Origin: JBGTGG01 sp964398945
GTDB lineage: Bacteria > Bacteroidota > Bacteroidia > Cytophagales > Cyclobacteriaceae
Assembly: GCA_964398945.1 (NCBI GenBank)
Contig: CAYNOT010000001.1
Span: 124,001 to 188,000 of the forward strand
Direction: 5' to 3'
DNA: 64,000 nt
The notes beneath the pieces are model-generated. The model made no database searches, had not been told where the DNA came from, and saw only the letters and a list, made by a program, of their open reading frames with translations. Shown here piece after piece: positions 63,805-64,000 of this stretch. The first letter of the stretch is position 1. Each line of letters opens with the position of its first letter. A program made the position numbers and the translations under genes.

Positions 63805-64000
63805 CTACTTAAACCTGAACCGCAAATACTTAATCGTCTCACCTTTTTCAGCAAACATTTCTTCATATCTCGTTTTGATATCAAAACATTCCGGCCGCAA
63901 AGGGGAATCGTATACTTCATTGGTAAATTGAAAATCCTCCACATCGTTTCTTTTTTTCACTTCTTCAACTGAATATTCAAACAACCCTGTATTATCGGTC
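63805..64000 (-). CDS. trmB: tRNA (guanine-N7-)-methyltransferase, 3' end only
   Basis: The window ends inside the gene; only the last 64 residues are present, in the minus frame ending at the TAG at 63805. The fragment begins TDNTGLFEYSVEEVKKR and ends CFDIKTRYEEMFAEKGETIK-YLRFRFK, a typical C-terminus of TrmB, which methylates G46 of tRNA. No domain outside the family match can be judged. Confidence 0.85.
   Translation of the reverse strand, partial: TDNTGLFEYSVEEVKKRNDVEDFQFTNEVYDSPLRPECFDIKTRYEEMFAEKGETIKYLRFRFK

Overview
The window reads as chromosomal DNA of a free-living Bacteroidota bacterium, most likely of the order Cytophagales. The pointers are two secreted proteins ending in type IX secretion (T9SS type A) sorting domains, many short-lipobox lipoproteins, a TonB C-terminal lipoprotein, PadR plus FtsX-type permease pairs, TPR-carrying sensor kinases and AraC-TPR regulators, TAnnTTTG-like promoter boxes, and DUF/PGAP families typical of that phylum. 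No SusC/SusD pair, rRNA, tRNA, CRISPR array, phage or intact insertion sequence was seen.

Layout. 1-8.5 kb: a heavy-metal (probably copper/silver) efflux module on the + strand: truncated CusA, a Met-rich TolC-type channel, CusB with a C-terminal DUF3347, a His-rich lipoprotein and a CopA-type P-ATPase. Four copies of one Cys/His/Met metal-binding motif are spread over three of these proteins. 8.5-17.7 kb: mixed housekeeping and accessory genes (lipoprotein, frameshifted DUF1801 gene, TonB-domain lipoprotein, RNA methyltransferase, T9SS protein, M28 peptidase, a gene broken in an A7 tract, CorA, a methyltransferase). 17.8-21.3 kb: a three-copy tandem repeat abutting an FtsX-type permease and its PadR regulator. 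21.4-27.2 kb: an AT-richer accessory stretch (lipoprotein, DinD, SdpI-family protein, TPR histidine kinase, DUF3703) with a pair of dispersed multi-hairpin repeats on either side of the kinase. 27.4-29.5 kb: a fused VOC / cytochrome c / cytochrome c / rhodanese lipoprotein. 29.6-33 kb: a hipBA toxin-antitoxin pair with a clear palindromic operator, an acyltransferase and an ankyrin lipoprotein. 33.1-38.3 kb: an AraC-membrane-TPR regulator and small stress or resistance-type genes (DUF1801, cupin, YdeI, OsmC). 38.6-50.1 kb: a plant-polysaccharide locus: GH88/105 and GH5-like hydrolases, then an SSS symporter with araA, araD and araB (L-arabinose to D-xylulose 5-phosphate), a Dabb protein, a DUF3817 protein and a large FN3-glycosidase. 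50.2-53 kb: peroxiredoxin, a sulfite-oxidase/cytochrome c pair and a cold-shock protein ended by strong terminators. 53.1-64 kb: a mostly minus-strand core block: TPR protein, gyrA, an outer-membrane barrel, a TPR lipoprotein with LpoB, rpe, a T9SS subtilase with a small lipoprotein, a TrpF-like protein lacking the usual active-site residues, and the 3' end of trmB.

How the genes fit together. The clearest working units are metal detoxification (1-8.5 kb), arabinose release, uptake and catabolism (38.6-50.1 kb; rpe at 60.1 kb belongs to the pentose-phosphate route that receives the product), sulfite oxidation, and a HipBA module. The most unusual single protein is the VOC-cytochrome-rhodanese fusion at 27,439-29,529. 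The most unusual DNA is the 17.87-18.29 kb tandem repeat, whose units each carry a copy of the last codons of the adjacent permease gene.
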